35,045 nucleotides of DNA from an uncultured Candidatus Poseidoniales archaeon (GCA_905182725.1 CAJJCQ010000068.1:1-35045); one strand, 5' to 3'. Positions 1 to 10,032 are shown, counted from the first letter of the stretch. The notes: generated from the letters alone by a model not told the origin. A program made the numbers and translations.

Positions 1-8
1 GGATAAAG

Positions 9-737
9 ATGACTGGCAACGATGATTTCGAAGAAAAATTGATTGAACAGATCACTGAATTGTTCCGAAATATGGGCATGAACCTCGATAAAAAGCAGAT
101 TCGGGCGTTAATGGAGCAATTCCGTTCGCAATTCGAAAGCCTTGGCCTCGATGCAGAAAAAATCGCCAAAGGGGATGTAAACTTCAACTTCGATCTGTCA
201 CAACTGAGTAAGATGTTTGAAAAAGGAAAATCCATGGAAGACATTTTGAAAAATTTAGGTGTCGATGTTCAAGTCGATGCCAACCCAATCGAAGTCGATA
301 TGCCCGAGATTGATGAATTAACAGATAACCTCTACAAGTTACCAGCAGATGACGTCTATCTCGATGGATGGAATATGTCGGTGACAATCGACATCACTCT
401 CAAAGAAGATGTTGAAGAAACCGAAGTTGAACTTTCACTCGCCCATGAAGGCCACCAGTTGGAGATTTTGAAACAAAAGCGAACTTCTCCGTTGGCTCGT
501 GTTGAATTGCCTCATCCTTGCGATGAAGTGGTTGAATGGTCTCTTAACAATGGCATTCTCGATGTCACTCTCAAACTCACGCCCCAAGGCTCCGCCGTAC
601 CTGAACTCAATGATGGTGACGACGACGACGAAGACGAAGGCGATGATGCCGACGAAGTACCGGAGACCCCCGATGTACATCTCGACCTTGGTGAAGACCG
701 AGACGATGATGACGACGGCGGAATTCCAATTTTTTGA
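9..737 (+). CDS. Hsp20/alpha-crystallin-like small chaperone with acidic tail
   Basis: The 242-residue product has three parts. Residues 1-85 are a helical, charged N-terminal region. Residues about 119-191 look like an alpha-crystallin beta sandwich that includes [12 protein letters not shown], which matches the conserved 'NG-I/V-L' strand motif of Hsp20 proteins. The tail from about 200 is very acidic, with runs of Asp and Glu, and ends GGIPIF. Family knowledge: Hsp20 proteins hold unfolding proteins for Hsp70 refolding, and this gene sits 17 bases before dnaK, so a holdase partner of DnaK is a reasonable inference. The ATG has only eight bases before it (GGATAAAG), so the real start could lie beyond the window. 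The unusual N-terminal domain and the weak match make 'Hsp20-like' a fold-level call. Confidence 0.7.
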   Translation: MTGNDDFEEKLIEQITELFRNMGMNLDKKQIRALMEQFRSQFESLGLDAEKIAKGDVNFNFDLSQLSKMFEKGKSMEDILKNLGVDVQVDANPIEVDMPEIDELTDNLYKLPADDVYLDGWNMSVTIDITLKEDVEETEVELSLAHEGHQLEILKQKRTSPLARVELPHPCDEVVEWSLNNGILDVTLKLTPQGSAVPELNDGDDDDEDEGDDADEVPETPDVHLDLGEDRDDDDDGGIPIF

Positions 738-754
738 AAAAAGGAAGTGAACAT

Positions 755-2647
755 ATGAGCAAAGTAATAGGAATAGATCTTGGAACAACGAACAGTTGTG
801 TAGCGACCATTGAGAACGGTGAACCCGTTGTCATTGCGAATGCAGAAGGTGCACGAACAACCCCCTCGGTTGTCGCTTTTGCTAAAGACGGTAGTGAACG
901 TATGATTGGCGTAACTGCAAAGCGACAAGCGGTGACAAACATCGACCGAACTTTGCTTTCAGTGAAGCGCCATATGGGTACTGATTGGAAAACAACCATC
1001 GACGATGTTGATTATACTCCTCAGGAGATTTCAGCCTTTATCCTTCAAAAGTTGAAGGCTGATGCAGAAGCTTACCTTGGACATGAAGTCAAGCAAGCGG
1101 TCATTACCTGCCCTGCCTATTTCACAGATGCACAACGAACTGCAACCAAAGACGCAGGACGTATTGCTGGACTTGAAGTTCTAAGAATCATCAATGAACC
1201 AACTGCAGCAGCTCTCGCCTACGGTGTCGACAAAGGAGAAGACCAAACCATTCTCGTTTACGACCTGGGTGGTGGAACTTTTGACGTATCCGTTTTGGAA
1301 ATTTATCAAGTTGATGGTCAACCTCAAATTGAAGTCAAAGCCACAGCGGGTAACAACAAACTCGGTGGAGATGATTTCGATGACCTTGTCATCCAATGGA
1401 TGGTCGCAGAATTCAAGCGCGACACTGGTATCGATCTGTCAAAAGATGTTCAAGCAATGTCCCGACTAAAGGAAGCTGCTGAAAAAGCAAAGATTGAACT
1501 CTCTGGTACTCAACAAACTCAGATTAATCTTCCATTCATCACCATGCGTGACGGTCAACCAGAACACATGGATATGACTTTGAGTCGTGCGAAATTCGAA
1601 GACCTTGTCTCGAAGTTGATTGAAAAAACAATGGGCCCAACCCGTCAAGCAATGAAAGATGCTGGCGTCAAGAAAGGCGATGTTGACAAAGTCATTCTTG
1701 TCGGTGGTTCAACCCGTGTACCTGCAGTCCAAGAAGCAGTTGAAAAAGAAGCTGGAAAGGCACCTTACAAAGGAATCAATCCTGACGAAGCAGTCGCTAT
1801 GGGTGCTGCACTTCAAGCAGGTATCATTTCCGGAGATGAAGGCGTTTCTGACATCTTGTTACTCGACGTCACACCTCTTACGCTCGGAATTGAAACGCTC
1901 GGTGGTGTCATGACGACAATGATTGAACGAAATACAACCATCCCTGCTCGTCGCTCTGAGATTTACTCAACAGCAAGCGATAACCAACCTGCAGTTACTA
2001 TTCACGTTCTTCAAGGAGAACGAAATTTTGCTAAGGACAATGTAACACTTGGAGAATTTACCCTCATGGGAATTCCAGCAGCGCCTCGTGGAACTCCACA
2101 AATCGAAGTTACCTTCGATATCGATGCCAACGGAATTGTCGATGTAAGTGCCAAAGATATGGGGACTGGTAAGGAGCAATCGGTGAAGATTGAAGCTCAA
2201 ACCTCACTCTCTGAAGATGAAATTCAAGCAAAGATCAGTGAAGCAGAAAAGTTTGCAGAAGAAGATGAATTGCGTAAAGCGAAAGTTGAACTCCGAAACA
2301 TGGCAGACCAAGTTGTCTATCAAACTCGTCGAACACTCGATGAATCAGCAGACAAACTCGATGATGCTGATGTAGATCCTGTAAAGGAACATCTTGATGC
2401 ATTGGAAAAGATGGTTCAAGATGATGACGGTAAACCTCTCGAAATCGATGATATCGATGACGCTGCAATTCAAGCGAAAGTCAAGGAAGTCGAAGAAGCA
2501 ATGCATGCAGTTTCCGCAAAACTCTACGAAGCCGCTGCTGCTGAAATGGCTGAACAAGACGGTTCATCGGAAGATGGCGATATCGATGTCGGTGGCGATG
2601 ATGTGGTCGATGCAGACTTTGAAGTCGTCGAAGATGACGAAGATTGA
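755..2647 (+). CDS. dnaK: Molecular chaperone DnaK (Hsp70)
   Basis: This is a full-length Hsp70 of 630 residues, an ATP-driven cytoplasmic folding chaperone. Visible signatures are [13 protein letters not shown] at the N terminus, the phosphate-loop motif [15 protein letters not shown], and [15 protein letters not shown] in the second lobe. The substrate-binding domain ([17 protein letters not shown]) follows, then a helical lid and an acidic end, [12 protein letters not shown]. The N-terminal lobe lacks the roughly 23-residue insert of proteobacterial DnaK: the sequence passes directly from the IKR-type helix to DYTPQEIS. This is the short form known from Gram-positive bacteria and archaea, which acquired dnaK from bacteria. 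ATG 755 is chosen because GGAAGTGA lies just before it and translation begins [10 protein letters not shown]; a TTG 21 bases upstream is less likely. No grpE or dnaJ is in the window; they may lie to the left. Confidence 0.97.
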   Translation: MSKVIGIDLGTTNSCVATIENGEPVVIANAEGARTTPSVVAFAKDGSERMIGVTAKRQAVTNIDRTLLSVKRHMGTDWKTTIDDVDYTPQEISAFILQKLKADAEAYLGHEVKQAVITCPAYFTDAQRTATKDAGRIAGLEVLRIINEPTAAALAYGVDKGEDQTILVYDLGGGTFDVSVLEIYQVDGQPQIEVKATAGNNKLGGDDFDDLVIQWMVAEFKRDTGIDLSKDVQAMSRLKEAAEKAKIELSGTQQTQINLPFITMRDGQPEHMDMTLSRAKFEDLVSKLIEKTMGPTRQAMKDAGVKKGDVDKVILVGGSTRVPAVQEAVEKEAGKAPYKGINPDEAVAMGAALQAGIISGDEGVSDILLLDVTPLTLGIETLGGVMTTMIERNTTIPARRSEIYSTASDNQPAVTIHVLQGERNFAKDNVTLGEFTLMGIPAAPRGTPQIEVTFDIDANGIVDVSAKDMGTGKEQSVKIEAQTSLSEDEIQAKISEAEKFAEEDELRKAKVELRNMADQVVYQTRRTLDESADKLDDADVDPVKEHLDALEKMVQDDDGKPLEIDDIDDAAIQAKVKEVEEAMHAVSAKLYEAAAAEMAEQDGSSEDGDIDVGGDDVVDADFEVVEDDED

Positions 2648-2698
2648 GTCAACCTCGTTCATCGTTGAACTTATGGCGAAGAGTTTGGTGGCTGTGCT

Positions 2699-4288
2699 AT
2701 GAGCGATGCGCCTATTCTCAAGGATACCGAGCGTACCACGGGGCGCAGTGCTCTTCAGAACAACATTCAGGCGGCAATGGCTCTTGCTGGAGCAGTACGT
2801 TCTACTCTTGGCCCTCGAGGACTTGACAAGTTGCTGATTGATGATGACGGGCGAACCCTTGTGACCAACGATGGCGTTACAGTCCTCGAATCTGCGAAAG
2901 TGGAACATCCCGTTGCACGAATGATGATTAATGCCTCATCAGTCCAAGATAAGATCGCTCGAGATGGAACGACTTCCACAGTTCTTATGTCGGCTGAAAT
3001 GTTGCAAAATGCTTGGCACTTAGTTACGCAAGATGTTCATCCAGCGATCATCGCACGCGGATTTAGAATGGCTGAGACCTATGCTCATGAAGTTCTTATT
3101 GAGTTAGCCCTTCATTCTGAACATCATCACCGCTTACTTGCTGCTCAAACTTCACTTGCCGGTAAAGGTCACCAGTCTATGCAATTATTACTTGCTCAAC
3201 TCGCCGTTGATGCTGCTGAAGCCATTCAAGTGAATACCCCTACAGGTGTTGTGGCGGACCCAACTCGAGTGAAAGTATTACCACAATCTGGTGGTAGCAT
3301 TACCGATACACGGTTGGTAACTGGATTAGTTTTGGCAAAAAACCGAATCCATGAAGACATGCCTCGTGTGGCAGGTGCTGGGAAAGTTCTTCTTGTCGAT
3401 GGTGGAATTGAACGCCGTTCAATGAAAAACGATATGAAAATTAATGTGACCTCTCAAGGTGTTTTCGAAAGTTTCCGAGCGAAGGAAGTCGAATTGCTCC
3501 AACAACAAGTCGAACATCTCAAAGAACTTGGAATAGGGTTACTCGCTTGCAAAGAAGGCATTGACGAAGAAGCACGAGTTCTTCTTGCTAAAGCGGGAAT
3601 TCAAGCCTTCCGTAGAGTCGCACGGTCTGATTTAGATCTTCTTGCCCGAGGCTGTGGTGCAACCCTTGTCTCGGAAGTAAAGCGTTCAAAAGCATCTGAT
3701 TTAGGCGCTTTTATTTCGAGTAAAAACGAGACATGGGGTAGCGTGGCACATTGGATTGTTGAAACTGAAGAAGGTGGCGCAACACTGATTGCCTGTGGAA
3801 GCACAGAAACAGTACTTGGTGAAGTTGAGCGAAGTTTTGCAGATGCCTTAGGAGTTGCATGCCGGATGTTAGAAGACCCTCGTCTGATGGCTGGAGGAGG
3901 TGCAACACATGTGGCTCTAGCACGCCGACTACGTCGCTTTGCAGAAACGATTCCTGGACGTGAACAACTTGGTGCAGAAGCCTTTGCAGATGCCCTTGAA
4001 GTCATCCCTAGAGTTTTGGCAGAAAATGCAGGTTTGGACCCAATCGATACTTTGTTACAATTGGTTGCAGCGCAAGTCAACGGTGGAGAAGATTCCCATT
4101 ATCTTGGATTAGACCTGTTGAACCGTAGGCCTGCAAACATGGTCGAACAAGGCATTCTCGAACCTTATTTGATTGCTCGTCAATCTATCGCTGGCGCAAC
4201 CGAAGCAGCCATTTCTATTCTTCGAATCGATGATGTGTTGTGGGCAAGACAAGATCCAACAATGGCCGAAGTCCCAGAAATGGAATAG
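2699..4288 (+). CDS. Group II chaperonin (thermosome/Cpn60-type) subunit, divergent
   Basis: The 529-residue protein matches the thermosome/CCT family along its length. It has STLGPRGLDKLL and LVTNDGVTVLES in the equatorial ATP site, a helical-protrusion/apical segment with GIDEEARVLLAKAGIQAFRRV, and the C-terminal equatorial block AGGGATHVALARRL followed by AENAGLDPIDTLLQL. Family knowledge: group II chaperonins form double rings with a built-in lid and fold proteins with ATP. Two features are odd. The nearly invariant GDGTT motif reads RDGTT (R88-D89), and the usual Gly/Met-rich tail is missing, the protein ending EVPEME. It may be a specialised paralogue rather than the main thermosome subunit. 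It lies 51 bases after dnaK, likely in the same chaperone transcript, with GGTGG shortly before the ATG. Confidence 0.9.
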   Translation: MSDAPILKDTERTTGRSALQNNIQAAMALAGAVRSTLGPRGLDKLLIDDDGRTLVTNDGVTVLESAKVEHPVARMMINASSVQDKIARDGTTSTVLMSAEMLQNAWHLVTQDVHPAIIARGFRMAETYAHEVLIELALHSEHHHRLLAAQTSLAGKGHQSMQLLLAQLAVDAAEAIQVNTPTGVVADPTRVKVLPQSGGSITDTRLVTGLVLAKNRIHEDMPRVAGAGKVLLVDGGIERRSMKNDMKINVTSQGVFESFRAKEVELLQQQVEHLKELGIGLLACKEGIDEEARVLLAKAGIQAFRRVARSDLDLLARGCGATLVSEVKRSKASDLGAFISSKNETWGSVAHWIVETEEGGATLIACGSTETVLGEVERSFADALGVACRMLEDPRLMAGGGATHVALARRLRRFAETIPGREQLGAEAFADALEVIPRVLAENAGLDPIDTLLQLVAAQVNGGEDSHYLGLDLLNRRPANMVEQGILEPYLIARQSIAGATEAAISILRIDDVLWARQDPTMAEVPEME

Positions 4289-4360
4289 GCGTCCAAACGT
4301 AATCCTTACCCTGATGAAGGGGGAGTTGTTTCAAATAGGGGTCGAAAAGAACACGAACTG

Positions 4361-5932
4361 ATGGGAACTGATAGTCAAACCTGCGTTGGTATCGACGATA
4401 TTGCAATCCACTTCCCTCGTTTGTACATGGATATGAGAGATTTCGCAGAATTGCGAGGTGCAGATTTCGGAAAGCTAAACAAAGGTCTTGGACTTGAAGC
4501 AATGTCGATTCCCGACGTTCATGAAGATACAGCCACAATGGGCGCCATGGCGGTCATGCAAATCATTGATCGAAATGGGCTTGACCCAAACACGATTGGT
4601 CGTATGTACCTCGGAACTGAATCTGCTTTGGATGGTGCAAAACCCACCGCCACTTACATTGTTGACATGCTCACTCAACGCTATGGAGAGCGCTATGGTT
4701 CTGATTGCTTCAGAAATTGCGACGTTGTCGACATGACTTTCGCCTGTATTGGTGCAGTGGATGCATTACATACAACCCTTGACTGGGTTGCCCGCTCAAA
4801 TGAACACGATGAGCGCATAGGAATTGTGATTTTCTCTGACAATGCCAAATATGCTTTGGAATCATCTGGTGAATATACCCAAGGTGCTGGTGGAGGTGCG
4901 TTATTGGTTCGTAGAAACCCACGCCTTCTTGAGATTCCGGATTGTTTTGGAGTTTCGACTACACCGGTTCACGATTTTTTCAAACCTCGTCGAGAAGTGA
5001 GTATTCGTTCAGTGATTACCAACGTCATGCAACTTGCTCAAGAAACCGGTCAAACGATGAAGAAAGGTCTCATTGAAAGGATGATTCGTCATTTGCCTGA
5101 ATCAACAGTTCGCAAATTAGGTATCTTTGCTCATGGTGAAGAGAAAGTTAGCGTTCACCGAGACGACCCCATTTTCGATGGCCAATACTCCAATCGCTGT
5201 TACCAAGATGCAGTTCGACAAGCCTTCCACAACTTCTCTATGAAATCCGAAAAACAAGGCCGGTATAATCATGAAAACGATATCCGTCTCACAGAGCAAT
5301 GGTCTCGTATTATCATGCATTTACCGTATGCTTTCCAAGCGAAGCGAATGTTCCCTGATATCTTCCGACATGACCGTCAAGATACAGACTATTGGGAATC
5401 TATTGCAGAACAGCTTGGACCTATGCCTGCGGAACATAACTCAGAAGACCCCTTGATCATCGAGATTTGGGAGAAAGCAATGGATGGATATCGTCGAGCC
5501 ATTTCAAAAACTCCAGAATACCTTGAGTTCCATGCGAACCGAATTGAAAAGGGACAGAGAGCAAGTAGTTTGATTGGAAATCAATACACGGGCTCAATCT
5601 TCCTCGCTCTTATGTCCACCTTTGAATCCGACTTAGAAGAAAACAGCAACCTCGATAACACCCTCTTCGGCCTGTGTGGCTACGGATCTGGAGCAAAGGC
5701 CAAAGTGTTCGAAGGGAAGGTAAGTCCTCGTTGGAGAGAAGTCGTTTCTCGCTGGCATTTGTTTGAACGCCTCGGTGGCCGAGTCGCTATTGACCATATC
5801 ACCTATGAAAACCTCCACAAGGGATTGCAAGATGACAGTGTTGTCACTCCAAAGAGTGAGTTTGCTCTAGTTGAGATTGGTGATGAAGGCGTTGATGAAG
5901 GCGCACGACGTTACAAATGGATTGGCGCTTAA
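4361..5932 (+). CDS. mvaS: Hydroxymethylglutaryl-CoA synthase, long form
   Basis: The enzyme condenses acetyl-CoA with acetoacetyl-CoA to HMG-CoA, the committed route into mevalonate and archaeal isoprenoid lipids. The catalytic set is visible: Glu87 in LGTESALDGAKP, the acyl-accepting Cys129 in TFACIGAVDAL, and His204 in TPVHDFFKP. Later motifs GNQYTGSIFLAL (from residue 406) and CGYGSGAKAKVF (from 439) are also characteristic. At 523 residues it is far longer than the roughly 350-residue HMG-CoA synthase usual in archaea and closer to the bacterial/eukaryotic type. About 65 extra residues lie between His204 and the DGQYSNRCY motif (residue 273 on). It follows the chaperonin gene after 72 bases and converges on the next gene, sharing the bases TTAA at their stop codons. 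Confidence 0.92.
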   Translation: MGTDSQTCVGIDDIAIHFPRLYMDMRDFAELRGADFGKLNKGLGLEAMSIPDVHEDTATMGAMAVMQIIDRNGLDPNTIGRMYLGTESALDGAKPTATYIVDMLTQRYGERYGSDCFRNCDVVDMTFACIGAVDALHTTLDWVARSNEHDERIGIVIFSDNAKYALESSGEYTQGAGGGALLVRRNPRLLEIPDCFGVSTTPVHDFFKPRREVSIRSVITNVMQLAQETGQTMKKGLIERMIRHLPESTVRKLGIFAHGEEKVSVHRDDPIFDGQYSNRCYQDAVRQAFHNFSMKSEKQGRYNHENDIRLTEQWSRIIMHLPYAFQAKRMFPDIFRHDRQDTDYWESIAEQLGPMPAEHNSEDPLIIEIWEKAMDGYRRAISKTPEYLEFHANRIEKGQRASSLIGNQYTGSIFLALMSTFESDLEENSNLDNTLFGLCGYGSGAKAKVFEGKVSPRWREVVSRWHLFERLGGRVAIDHITYENLHKGLQDDSVVTPKSEFALVEIGDEGVDEGARRYKWIGA

Positions 5933-6984
5933 GCAAAATCCAAGACAACTTTGCCGCAATTTCCTGAGATTGCTAATTCTACAGCTTGTTCGAAATCATC
6001 GATTGACATTCGGTGAGTGAGAACAGCATTGACATCAATTAGCCCTCGTTCAAGTAAATCGTGCATTGTATCCCAAGTTGACCACATCTTCCGACCATTG
6101 ATGCCCTTGATGTGGAGATAACGGAACACAACTTCGTTCATTGGAACTTCTGGCATCGAGTTCCCATACACGGAGAGGATATTGACATAACCGCCCATGC
6201 GAGTGCTATGGACAGTATTCGCCAATGCTTGCGGCGAGCCTGAAAATTCACATGAATTGTCGACACCTCGACCATCGGTCGCAGCTAAGATTTCTGCAAC
6301 GACGTCATTTTCTTTTCCGAGGACAAGGTCTGCACCCAATGTTTTTGCCAATTCCATACGATAGGTATTGTCCCAATCCACTGCAATGATTTTCTTTGCA
6401 CCCATCGCTTTAGCAGCATTAACTGCAAACAATCCAATTGGACCCAGGCCATGAATGGCAACTGTAGCTCCTTCGATTGGCCCTCCAGTTAACGTATGAA
6501 TTGCATTCCCTAACGGGTCTTGAATTGAAGCATGCCCCGGGTCAAGCCCTTTTGGAATGTGACGTGCATTGACTGCGGGAACCACAAAATAGGGTCCAAA
6601 GGCACCGTGTTTGTGAACTCCAAAGATTGAGCCGTTTTCGCAAATGTGTGCATTCCCTTCATCACACCGAGGGCAATTCCAACAGGCGAGATGGCATTCA
6701 ATTGCGACGAGGTCTCCGATTGTATGGGTGTCCACCCCAGATCCTAATCCGACAACTTCTCCACATGTTTCATGACCAGTAATCGTTCCAAGAGGTACAT
6801 TTTCACGACTCCACTGGTCCCATTTCCAAATATGGATGTCTGTACCGCACACCGAAGTTGAATGAGTTTTGATCAATACCTCTCCTGCATTCGGCGTAGG
6901 GACGGTGTGTTTGATTCGACTGAACCCACCGGTAGTATCGGCTGTTTTGGTCCAAGCCAACATGGTTGTCGGAACTTCGCTCAT
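5929..6984 (-). CDS. tdh: Zinc-dependent medium-chain dehydrogenase, probably L-threonine 3-dehydrogenase
   Basis: This 351-residue alcohol dehydrogenase-like enzyme probably oxidises L-threonine to 2-amino-3-oxobutyrate with NAD+. Catalytic zinc residues are Cys46 (SVCGTDIHIW), His71 and Glu72 (GHETCGEVV). Four structural-zinc cysteines follow at 101, 104, 107 and 115, the same spacing as in bacterial threonine dehydrogenase. A Rossmann motif GLGPIGLFAV lies mid-protein, and the C-terminal part has NGRKMWSTWDTM, which resembles the threonine dehydrogenase signature rather than sorbitol or alcohol dehydrogenases. The ATG at 6984 is chosen because GAGGGG lies directly upstream of it; an upstream ATG at 7035 would add 17 residues without a clear ribosome-binding site. 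Another polyol or alcohol substrate cannot be excluded. Confidence 0.83.
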   Translation of the reverse strand: MSEVPTTMLAWTKTADTTGGFSRIKHTVPTPNAGEVLIKTHSTSVCGTDIHIWKWDQWSRENVPLGTITGHETCGEVVGLGSGVDTHTIGDLVAIECHLACWNCPRCDEGNAHICENGSIFGVHKHGAFGPYFVVPAVNARHIPKGLDPGHASIQDPLGNAIHTLTGGPIEGATVAIHGLGPIGLFAVNAAKAMGAKKIIAVDWDNTYRMELAKTLGADLVLGKENDVVAEILAATDGRGVDNSCEFSGSPQALANTVHSTRMGGYVNILSVYGNSMPEVPMNEVVFRYLHIKGINGRKMWSTWDTMHDLLERGLIDVNAVLTHRMSIDDFEQAVELAISGNCGKVVLDFA

Positions 6985-6988
6985 ACTT

Positions 6989-6994
6989 CCCCTC
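6989..6994 (-). promoter_or_regulatory. Ribosome-binding site that fixes the tdh start
   Basis: On the minus strand GAGGGG ends four bases before the ATG at 6984. It favours that codon over the in-frame ATG at 7035. Confidence 0.55.
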
Positions 6995-7113
6995 TCTTTG
7001 GTTTCAGTGCACCCACCCTTTGATTCTTCGCTCATTTCGTCATGCTTAGAAATATCTGTATGAGAGGTATGTTGATATGGGAGGCGCGACGGCCTAAAAG
7101 CCCGTTGATGTGC

Positions 7114-8745
7114 ATGAAGTACGTTGTTGTGAGCGGAGGAGTCCTTTCTGGATTAGGGAAAGGAGTAACGGCAAGTAGCATTGGGGTCCTCTTGAAAAGC
7201 GCTGGACTGCGAGTCACTTCTTTGAAAATCGACCCTTATCTTAACAGCGATGCTGGAACAATGTCACCGTTTGAACACGGCGAAGTTTTCGTTTTGGATG
7301 ACGGTGGCGAGGTTGACCTTGACCTCGGAAACTATGAGCGATTTCTTGATATCAACCTCGGAAGAGATAACAACGTAACGACAGGAAAAATTTACTCAAA
7401 AGTGATAGAAGCTGAACGCCGCGGTGATTACCTCGGAAAAACAGTTCAAGTCATCCCTCACATCACCGGAGCCGTCCAAGACTGGCTGGAAGAGGTCGCC
7501 CATCGACCTGCAGATGGTAGTGACGAAGCACCTGATGCTTGTATCATCGAACTGGGTGGGACCGTTGGAGATATCGAATCAGCACCTTACATCGAGGCTC
7601 TTCGCCAATTTCAATTCCGTGTTGGACGTGAAAACGTCACTTTCGTACATGTTTCACTGGTTCCTGTGATGGGCCCTGTTGGTGAACAGAAGACGAAACC
7701 CACGCAACACACTGTCAAAGAATTGCGAGGCCTTGGTATCACTCCTGACATCTTAGTTTGTCGTTCATCTGCACCTTTGAACGATGAAACACGAGAAAAA
7801 CTTGCAGCATTCTGCCATGTATCTCCTGAAGCAGTCATGTCGACTCACGATGTACCTAACATCTACCATGTTCCTTTGATGCTCCATGAGCAAGGTTTGT
7901 GTGATATCCTCAAGGTCGATAGCAATGCAACAGATATACTCCAAAAATGGAGAATCATGGCTCATCACCTCGATACTTTATCCGAAGAGATCCATATTGC
8001 CATGGTTGGGAAATACACGAATTTATCGGATGCTTATCTTTCAGTCATCAAGAGTTTACAGCATGCAGCAATGGCAGTTGACCGGAAATTAATCATCGAT
8101 TGGATTGAAGCAAGTCATCTTGAATCCGATTGGGAAAATGTGGATGAGCGAAAACAAGCATGGGATTTACTCAAGCAAGCTGCTGGTGTTTTGGTACCCG
8201 GTGGCTTTGGCGACCGAGGTGTTGAAGGCAAGATTTTGGCGGCAGAGTATGCCCGAACATCCTCAACACCCTACTTAGGAATCTGTCTCGGATTACAAGT
8301 CGCAACCATTGAGTTTTGTCGAAATGTGCTTGGGTTCGAGGACTCGAATTCAACAGAGTTTGATGAAAACTGCAAAAACCCAGCCGTGGTGTTCATGCCA
8401 GAAATTTCCAAAACTCATCTTGGTGGGACCATGCGATTGGGAAGTCGCCCGACCATATGGCAAGTTGATGATTGTAAAATCCGTACTCTTTACGGCGAAG
8501 GAGAATCAGTCGATGAGCGTCATCGTCATCGATATGAGGTCAATCCCGATATGATCGAAATCATTGAATCAGCAGGTCTTGTTTTTGTTGGCAAAGATGA
8601 AACAGGTCAACGTTGTGAAATCTTTGAACTTGAAGGACATCCGTACTATGTTGGCGTTCAATACCATCCTGAATTCAAGAGCCGTCCTGGCCGCCCAAGC
8701 CCGCCGTTCCTCGGTTTACTCAAGGCTGCAACAGGCCAGTTGTGA
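7114..8745 (+). CDS. pyrG: CTP synthase
   Basis: CTP synthase aminates UTP to CTP using ATP and glutamine, the last step of pyrimidine ribonucleotide synthesis. The 543-residue protein begins with the synthetase domain ([21 protein letters not shown]-loop at 13-17; [20 protein letters not shown]). It ends with a class I glutamine amidotransferase domain: Cys391 in YLGICLGLQ, and His518 and Glu520 in YHPEFKSRP. The length is normal. The start at 7114 is chosen because MKYVVVSGG aligns with the family N terminus; ATG 7108, two codons earlier, and a more distant ATG at 7042 are in frame. No good Shine-Dalgarno precedes it, so a short-leader or leaderless message is possible. Its stop is one base away from the stop of the convergent gene. 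Confidence 0.97.
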   Translation: MKYVVVSGGVLSGLGKGVTASSIGVLLKSAGLRVTSLKIDPYLNSDAGTMSPFEHGEVFVLDDGGEVDLDLGNYERFLDINLGRDNNVTTGKIYSKVIEAERRGDYLGKTVQVIPHITGAVQDWLEEVAHRPADGSDEAPDACIIELGGTVGDIESAPYIEALRQFQFRVGRENVTFVHVSLVPVMGPVGEQKTKPTQHTVKELRGLGITPDILVCRSSAPLNDETREKLAAFCHVSPEAVMSTHDVPNIYHVPLMLHEQGLCDILKVDSNATDILQKWRIMAHHLDTLSEEIHIAMVGKYTNLSDAYLSVIKSLQHAAMAVDRKLIIDWIEASHLESDWENVDERKQAWDLLKQAAGVLVPGGFGDRGVEGKILAAEYARTSSTPYLGICLGLQVATIEFCRNVLGFEDSNSTEFDENCKNPAVVFMPEISKTHLGGTMRLGSRPTIWQVDDCKIRTLYGEGESVDERHRHRYEVNPDMIEIIESAGLVFVGKDETGQRCEIFELEGHPYYVGVQYHPEFKSRPGRPSPPFLGLLKAATGQL

Positions 8746-8746
8746 A

Positions 8747-9943
8747 TTACGCCTCTTCAATTCGAATGAGTCTGGTTGTTCTGAAACCTTGCAAGATTTT
8801 GATGAAGCGTTTGGCTTGGAACACTTGGTCCAGTTCAATTTCACCTGTATCGATACGAATAGCATTGAGTCCAATCAATTTAGCAGGCGTGGCTACACCA
8901 AGAATATTGTCAATCCCGATCATACGCAATACATCGGGAGAGAGTTGAAGATTTCCTCGTCCAATAAGGAATCCTTGCCCTCCCATAGGTGAAAGTAACA
9001 GTAAACATTGTCGCTGCTCACCATTTTCATCGACGTGATGGGATATCGTTTGGAGAAGTTGCTGTTCATTCAAGTCACTGAAAAGTTGTCGCTTTCCATT
9101 CTCAACGGGACCAAGAATATCAATTCCAAGTAGAGTAAGTTCCACTCCACAAAAGTCTCCCATTCGACGTAATGTGCCACCACTCCCCCAAATAACCATC
9201 AAATCAGGCTGGTCTTGAAGCAGAGTTTGAACATGATTAGCAAGACCCTCGATGGTATCAGATTCACTTGTTCGTTCGACCTGTTCCTTTGCACCTTGCA
9301 TGAATCGAGGACTGGAAGGTGTCCACGCCTCTCCATACATTCGGACTTTCCACACGCCTTTCTGATAGATTTCTTCATCCAAATCCATAACTTCAGTAAT
9401 CGCACATCGTAAATCGCCAATCAAGAACGCTAAGGTAACTTCAGCAGCAGCTTTTGGGGTAGTTGCAAAACAACCTGAATGCATCTTTACTCCGCCAGGG
9501 ACGCCAATAAGTGGGATTTCTTGCGCTTGTTTACTGATGCTCTCAAGTGTATTTGCGATATCTCGAGTAGTACCGTCTCCACCAGCGTAGAGTATCGCTT
9601 CAGCACCAGCCTCAACAAGGTCCGTAACCAATTGGCTTGTCTCAGTCACTGAAGTTTCTTCTGGTGTCTCTCCAATATCTGTAAAAAACATTTTTTCATT
9701 TGCTGAAGGCACCCAAACGCCCCCCATTCGTCCTTTCCAACCTAAACATTCGAGTTCAACATTCGAACGGTTAAGCGAACTCGAAAGGAGGACTTTCAAC
9801 GCTTCAAGTGTTTGTTGCATTCGGGGGCCTGCTCGGTCTTCAGCACCAGCGGCACGGGCTTCTGCAGCACGTCCATCACTCCCTTTGAAACCTAACCGGC
9901 CGCCGAGCCCTGCGTCAGGATTGACCACGATTCCGATGCGCAT
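8747..9943 (-). CDS. COG3199-type ATP-NAD kinase-like protein
   Basis: The 398-residue protein has the diacylglycerol/NAD-kinase fold signature. The N terminus MRIGIVVNPDAGLGGRLG is followed by the nucleotide-binding GGDGTTRDIA (121-130) and then GVPGGVKMHSGCFATTPKAA. This combination (NPxAGxGG, GGDGTTRD, GVPxGVKMxS) marks the predicted polyphosphate/ATP-NAD kinase family COG3199, which occurs widely in archaea. The likely activity is phosphorylation of NAD or a related substrate; the substrate has not been firmly assigned for the family and is an inference here. The C-terminal third carries a Gly-rich stretch (LLLLSPMGGQGFLIGRGNLQ) also seen in this family. It is convergent with pyrG and divergent from the next gene, with an 89-base shared upstream region. 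Confidence 0.82.
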   Translation of the reverse strand: MRIGIVVNPDAGLGGRLGFKGSDGRAAEARAAGAEDRAGPRMQQTLEALKVLLSSSLNRSNVELECLGWKGRMGGVWVPSANEKMFFTDIGETPEETSVTETSQLVTDLVEAGAEAILYAGGDGTTRDIANTLESISKQAQEIPLIGVPGGVKMHSGCFATTPKAAAEVTLAFLIGDLRCAITEVMDLDEEIYQKGVWKVRMYGEAWTPSSPRFMQGAKEQVERTSESDTIEGLANHVQTLLQDQPDLMVIWGSGGTLRRMGDFCGVELTLLGIDILGPVENGKRQLFSDLNEQQLLQTISHHVDENGEQRQCLLLLSPMGGQGFLIGRGNLQLSPDVLRMIGIDNILGVATPAKLIGLNAIRIDTGEIELDQVFQAKRFIKILQGFRTTRLIRIEEA

Positions 9944-9977
9944 GATTGTGCGAAGTGTTTCACCTTCAAGAAGACCT

Positions 9978-9988
9978 GCATTGATGTG
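9978..9988 (+). promoter_or_regulatory. GCATTGATGTG motif, copy A
   Basis: An 11-base word found four times in this window, only in intergenic DNA. This copy lies in the 89-base divergent gap, 44 bases before the GTG start at 10033. The function is unknown; a regulatory or promoter-proximal element is inferred. Confidence 0.45.
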
Positions 9989-10021
9989 ATTTGAAGCGAT
10001 GGCATCAAAAAGCAGCGCTGA

Positions 10022-10027
10022 GGGGAG
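10022..10027 (+). promoter_or_regulatory. Ribosome-binding site that fixes a GTG start
   Basis: GGGGAG lies five bases before GTG 10033 and supports it over the in-frame TTG at 9991, which has no ribosome-binding sequence. Confidence 0.55.
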
Positions 10028-10032
10028 AGTTT

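Noticed and set aside
618-660. GAC/GAA triplet repeat
   Set aside because: It encodes the Asp/Glu-rich tail of the Hsp20-like protein and is imperfect; low-complexity coding, not a DNA repeat element.
3601-4080. 159-codon ORF antisense to the chaperonin gene
   Set aside because: Ser/Ala/Arg-rich shadow of conserved chaperonin codons.
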